This document shows, one piece after another, positions 60,552-64,000 of a stretch of DNA of 64,000 nucleotides. A model generated the notes under the pieces. It did no database searches and was not told where the DNA came from. It was given only the letters and a program-made list of their open reading frames with translations. Position 1 is the stretch's first letter; each line of letters opens with the position of its first letter. The translations under genes and the position numbers were made by a program. The DNA lies in the NCBI GenBank assembly GCA_023488455.1, contig JAMDDV010000038.1, positions 21,251-85,250 of the forward strand, given 5' to 3'. This DNA comes from Actinomycetota bacterium (lineage in GTDB: Bacteria; Actinomycetota; Humimicrobiia; Hakubellales; JAMDDV01).

Positions 60552-61901
60552 CTATTCAAAAAAATTTTCCATTTTTCTGCGGAAATCAACGATAAAATCT
60601 GTCTCATCGTACTCGATATCAGTCCAGTGTACGGCCTGACCCTTTTCAATTCTGTTCCTCAGCTTCACATTATGCGCCAGACCAATTGGAAGATAACCCA
60701 TTTCTATCGATTGTTTGGCTGGAATAAGTTTACCGAATACGCAGTATCCACCCTCTCCATCCAGCACCTCACCTGCATTTAGGTCACGCTTTGCAGTTGC
60801 AACAACATCAGCATTAAACCCTGCAGTTGATCCTGTTACTTCGTTACGTAATCCTACTTTCAATACGCTTATAGTAAGTTCCAATCCAATTAGGTGAAAT
60901 GGCCTGTACATGGCAGCATAGTGCCCTGTCTCATCTGTCCTCATCCCGTACTCAGCAAAGCAACGACTAACGTAATCGTTTTGTGCTTCAATTACTGCAT
61001 AAACCCCCCAACGCAGGTCTCGGTATACCGGCCTTCCGTCTCGCTCAAGGCTGGACAATACCTCAACCGTACCTTTATGTGAGAGCTGTCCTCCCTCGCT
61101 TTTGGGTCTACAGACATGCGCTATGTCATCGACACCGCAGGGGGGAAAACACAATCCTTCCGGTTGTGGCAGAAGTCCTGTCGCATTGGAGACGACGGCC
61201 ATCTCGATTGCTGACTTGGTGCCATCGAGGAAGGAGTTAAACATCTTTGGGTTGAAATCACCTTTCGTTACCTGTTCCTGGCTAAATCCATAGTGATGCC
61301 ATACGCTATCTGGGGTTGATGAGTGATAAATAGGCAGATATTTGGTGCCCTTACCTGCGCAGATGACATCAAAACCGCTTGCCCTTGCCCAATCTATCAG
61401 CTCGCAGATCAGTGCTGGTTGATCCCCGTAGGCCAGGCTATATAGACATCCGGAGGATTTTGCGTGTTCGGCAAGTAATGGCCCGGCAAGCGCGTCTGCT
61501 TCGACGTTTACCATAATAACATTAACACCGTGATCGAAAGCTGCAAGTGCATGTCTTATACCAACTGAGGGGATTCCTGTTGCCTCAATTAGTACCTCCA
61601 ATCCATCAGTTCTGATGAGATCTTCTGCATCTTGAGTTATAAAAGTGCTTCCGTTTTTAAGTGCATCATAAAAACTCTTGGCTGTGAACTGCTCCTGTGG
61701 CCATCCAGCCAGGGTTAGTGCATTGTGTGTTCGTTCTGATGAAAGATCGGCGATACCAAGTACGTGCAGGCCTGGCAGCCTGCGCGCCTGGCTTAGGAAC
61801 ATAGTTCCAAACTTCCCAGCTCCAATTAATCCTACCCTTAGAGGTTTACCTGAGCTGGCTCTATCTACTAGCTGTCCTAATAGTTGACCTTTTATCACCA
61901 A
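60552..61901 (-). CDS. SAF-domain NAD(P)-dependent oxidoreductase (homoserine-dehydrogenase-like, COG4091 type)
   Basis: A 449-residue protein with the Rossmann start LRVGLIGAGKFGTMFLSQA, EVLIEATGIPSVGIRHALAAF and a C-terminal SAF-like segment (VVATAKRDLNAGEVLDGEGG). This layout is that of predicted homoserine-dehydrogenase-like proteins often found in sugar and tetritol clusters, of unassigned or varied function. It starts one base after the transaldolase-family gene stop on the same strand, as the last gene of the operon under a LacI regulator. More G+C-rich than the adjacent LacI gene. Confidence 0.8.
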   Translation of the reverse strand: MVIKGQLLGQLVDRASSGKPLRVGLIGAGKFGTMFLSQARRLPGLHVLGIADLSSERTHNALTLAGWPQEQFTAKSFYDALKNGSTFITQDAEDLIRTDGLEVLIEATGIPSVGIRHALAAFDHGVNVIMVNVEADALAGPLLAEHAKSSGCLYSLAYGDQPALICELIDWARASGFDVICAGKGTKYLPIYHSSTPDSVWHHYGFSQEQVTKGDFNPKMFNSFLDGTKSAIEMAVVSNATGLLPQPEGLCFPPCGVDDIAHVCRPKSEGGQLSHKGTVEVLSSLERDGRPVYRDLRWGVYAVIEAQNDYVSRCFAEYGMRTDETGHYAAMYRPFHLIGLELTISVLKVGLRNEVTGSTAGFNADVVATAKRDLNAGEVLDGEGGYCVFGKLIPAKQSIEMGYLPIGLAHNVKLRNRIEKGQAVHWTDIEYDETDFIVDFRRKMENFFE

Positions 61902-61902
61902 C

Positions 61903-63000
61903 CTAAGCTATTCCTTCACGACGTTCTTTTATTACGCTTAATAGGTAGCCCCAGCCGTTCATAAACTGGGTACGAAACAGGTTCACGGGTCCAAAATCCT
62001 TGAACTCATCAACTTTTAGTCCATCCTCATGATATGCTTTCTTGAAATCGGGGACTTTTTCAAGCAGTTCATCCACCACGTGCTTCGGTGCTGGATTGAA
62101 CATCCTAAATACAACGGGTGGATCTAGCTCTATTAGCTTATCAGCTGTACCCTTCCAGTTAATCGTTATGTGCATATCAGAGCCGACCATCTCGGTGAAG
62201 TGGTGAAGTCCCCTTGCACCACCACCAAGCATTATTCCAGGATATCCTCTTTCTTTGAAAATGTTGTACTGCTTTCTTGCCATGATGCATCCTGCCTGCC
62301 AGAGCACATCAGAGGGGATGTTGATCTTATCCTGTTTCACAACGTTTTGCAGGTGCTCATCAAAAATTCCGGTGATGTGTGTTAAATAGAATGGTGGATG
62401 CATTCCAGATTTTTTGGAAACGCGCTTATACATCTCGCAAACATAAACTGCCTGAGAAATTGCCATCACTTCTGTTGCGATCATGGGTACATCCTCTGCT
62501 ATCAGGGCTTCAAGAGCTTCTAAACCAGCTTTTGTTACGGGGATCTTAGCTATAAAATTCTTGCCAAGCTTTTGATATCTTAATGCTTCATCAACTATAT
62601 GACGAGCGTCGTCATCAAAAAAGGGATCCCCCTGTATGGAAACAAAGCCCTGCTCACCAGGTTTCTTCTCATAAAGAGGAAGAAATTTATCCAGTATCTT
62701 TTTAGCAAGTCTTTGCTGAACTAGATCAGCAACTTTGTTGTCATCATCTTCCTCTTTTATGACATCATCGATAACCTTTAATACATGATCGTGCTCTGAT
62801 TCAGCTTTTAACTGCTTCATGCAGAAGGTTGGGTTCGTTGTGCAGCTTATGGCTCCGGCAGCAATTGCCCTATCGGCCTCTTCAGGGGTTGGATTATTTA
62901 TCCATAGCCTCGTTGGTGTTAGTTCTGCTACTCGCTTGAAATACCCATCATACATGCTTATGTCTCTGTATGATTTTGTCTTGTATTTGATATTAATCAC
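61903..63000 (-). CDS. Transaldolase family protein
   Basis: A GTG start at 63000 overlaps the lipoyl-domain gene by four bases; a later ATG (residue 16) is also possible. The 365-residue protein has the transaldolase landmarks: LWINNPTPEEADRAIAAGA, CTTNPTFC, the Schiff-base lysine in FIAKIPVTKAGLEALEAL and GIMLGGGARGLHHFTEMVGS. It is longer than the 220-residue TalC group. It would transfer or cleave three-carbon dihydroxyacetone units and so act with the transketolase or on a special sugar phosphate. Confidence 0.85.
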   Translation of the reverse strand: MINIKYKTKSYRDISMYDGYFKRVAELTPTRLWINNPTPEEADRAIAAGAISCTTNPTFCMKQLKAESEHDHVLKVIDDVIKEEDDDNKVADLVQQRLAKKILDKFLPLYEKKPGEQGFVSIQGDPFFDDDARHIVDEALRYQKLGKNFIAKIPVTKAGLEALEALIAEDVPMIATEVMAISQAVYVCEMYKRVSKKSGMHPPFYLTHITGIFDEHLQNVVKQDKINIPSDVLWQAGCIMARKQYNIFKERGYPGIMLGGGARGLHHFTEMVGSDMHITINWKGTADKLIELDPPVVFRMFNPAPKHVVDELLEKVPDFKKAYHEDGLKVDEFKDFGPVNLFRTQFMNGWGYLLSVIKERREGIA

Positions 63001-63248
63001 ATTATTTCCTCATCTTTATTGGTAATGTATGCTATTATGTCAGTAACAGGGATTTCTTGACCTTCACCTGCCATAATTTTTAAAAATCCAGAATCTGGTG
63101 ATTCTACCTCAATAGTAACCTTATCAGTTAAGACTTCAAAAATTGGCTCTCCTTTTTCTACGAAATCTCCATCTTTTTTTAACCATTTTTCTATCGTTCC
63201 TGTTTCCATAGTAAGGGTTAATTTGGGCATAATTATTTCTTTTGGCAT
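62997..63248 (-). CDS. Stand-alone lipoyl (biotinyl) domain protein
   Basis: Start at the ATG at 63248, with GAGGATGC upstream. The 83-residue protein is a single lipoyl domain: EIIMPKLTLTMETGTIEKWL, KKDGDFVEKGEPIFEVLTDK with the attachment lysine in TDKV, and a VESPDSGFLKIM return. No E2 catalytic or E1/E3 gene accompanies it. It sits between a LacI regulator and a transaldolase, which is odd; it may carry an acyl or amino-methyl group for a sugar-derived reaction, possibly with a thiamine enzyme elsewhere. Confidence 0.85.
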   Translation of the reverse strand: MPKEIIMPKLTLTMETGTIEKWLKKDGDFVEKGEPIFEVLTDKVTIEVESPDSGFLKIMAGEGQEIPVTDIIAYITNKDEEIM

Positions 63249-63279
63249 ATATAGCATCCTCCACATAAAAAATTTTCTT

Positions 63280-64000
63280 TTACGCTGTCTCTCTTACAAT
63301 GAGTTTAGGTTCGAGTACAATACGATATTCGTTATCATAATGCTTTTTGTTCATTAAATTAAATAATATATTTACACTTTTGACCCCTAGCATTTTTTGT
63401 GATATATCAATTGTTGTTAACGATGGAATTAAGAAAAATGATTTCTCAACATTATCAATACCCATAACGCTGATTTCTTCAGGGATTTTTACTCCTTTTT
63501 CTGTTAAGTACTTAATTACCCCAGTGGCCACATAGTCACTAATACATAAGATAGAGAAGGGCGGTTTGTGCTCAAGCAAAATTTTTTTTGTTATCTCGTA
63601 TCCATCGATCTGTTTCATAATTTCTTTATATATATATTTTTTAATTACCGGTAAACCATTTTTCTTTAAACATTCTTTATAACCCCTTAGTCTTTCTTTT
63701 GCAGGAGATATTTCCTCGAACCCATTCAGATAAATTATTTTCTTAGATCTATTCTTTATTAGATAATCGGTGGCAATTAAGCCGGCTTTAAAATCATCTA
63801 CAACCACATAGTTATCTTCATTTTTATTAATATATCTATTGATAAGGACAAAAGGTATTCCGAATTTTTTTAGAATTTTTAGGTTTTCGCTGTCCCCTTT
63901 AGCAGGGGTTATTATGACTCCGGCTACATTAATGCTTATTAAATCTTTTATAAATTCCTTTTCTTTATCTAAATCATCATCATTGTTAAACATAATCATC
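63280..64000 (-). CDS. LacI family transcriptional regulator, effector-binding part (5' end outside window)
   Basis: The frame runs off the right edge, so the DNA-binding domain is not seen. The visible 240 residues are the LacI/PurR-type effector domain: GVIITPAKGDSENLKILKKF, IPFVLINRYI, KERLRGYKECLKKNGL, ILCISDYVATGVIKYL, ISVMGIDNVEK and the end EPKLIVRETA. It likely controls the lipoyl/transaldolase/oxidoreductase genes that follow it on the same strand. Confidence 0.9.
   Translation of the reverse strand, partial: MIMFNNDDDLDKEKEFIKDLISINVAGVIITPAKGDSENLKILKKFGIPFVLINRYINKNEDNYVVVDDFKAGLIATDYLIKNRSKKIIYLNGFEEISPAKERLRGYKECLKKNGLPVIKKYIYKEIMKQIDGYEITKKILLEHKPPFSILCISDYVATGVIKYLTEKGVKIPEEISVMGIDNVEKSFFLIPSLTTIDISQKMLGVKSVNILFNLMNKKHYDNEYRIVLEPKLIVRETA

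Overview
The window comes from an AT-rich bacterial genome that looks anaerobic and heterotrophic. Evidence for anaerobic life: a glycyl radical enzyme with its radical SAM activase, several methyltransferase-type (URO-D and MttB family) proteins, and NO/oxygen-stress genes (hemerythrin, NnrS, DUF542). TTG and GTG starts are common and Shine-Dalgarno sites are strong. The binding lipoproteins have monoderm-like Thr/Ser/Glu-rich linkers. A myo-inositol-phosphate synthase is present. I read this as an uncultured lineage, possibly an anaerobic Actinobacteriota (OPB41/Humimicrobiia type) or Atribacterota, but the window holds no rRNA or tRNA and the assignment is weak.

Layout. 0-2.2 kb: end of a deoxysugar cluster (fucose isomerase-like C-terminus, URO-D protein, rhamnose-type mutarotase). 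2.2-4.5 kb: ZIP metal transporter and small envelope proteins. 4.5-13.4 kb: a catabolic operon with a cupin-transketolase fusion, transketolase C-subunit, two URO-D proteins, Fe- and Zn-dependent alcohol dehydrogenases, a LacI regulator and an isochorismatase-fold hydrolase. 13.6-17.3 kb: RuBisCO-like protein, a class II aldolase homologue with a broken catalytic motif, and a URO-D protein. 17.3-23.1 kb (minus): sugar ABC importer, MttB-family protein and AgaS-like SIS protein. 23.5-29.9 kb: URO-D protein, DeoR regulator, two creatinase-like M24 proteins and xylulokinase. 30-31.7 kb: toxin-antitoxin island (HicAB, VapBC, debris). 31.6-36.9 kb: cation/proton antiporter and two divergent amt-glnK pairs, each behind a leader that looks like an ANTAR-type antiterminator. 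37-43 kb: small proteins, an Rrf2/DUF542/NnrS/cupin operon opposite hemerythrin and a radical SAM gene, and an MFS transporter. 43.4-48.9 kb: remnant of a glycyl-radical activase, an inositol-phosphate synthase/PfkB/SIS operon, and a PucR regulator convergent with alanine dehydrogenase. 49-57.1 kb: second sugar ABC importer with an aminotransferase, two Gfo/Idh oxidoreductases and a TIM-barrel isomerase. 57.2-60.5 kb: glycyl radical activase and a frameshifted glycyl radical enzyme. 60.5-64 kb (minus): LacI regulator, lone lipoyl domain, transaldolase and SAF-domain oxidoreductase.

How it fits together. Most of the window appears to take up and dismantle unusual carbohydrates. Two importers lack their own ATPase and probably share one encoded elsewhere. 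Kinases, isomerases, aldolases, transketolase and transaldolase would feed the pentose-phosphate pathway. Five URO-D proteins and one MttB protein lie inside these sugar clusters, but no corrinoid protein is present, so the chemistry is open; methylated or amino-linked sugars are one guess. The most concrete regulatory discovery is the matched pair of two-hexaloop/terminator leaders in front of both ammonium-transporter operons.
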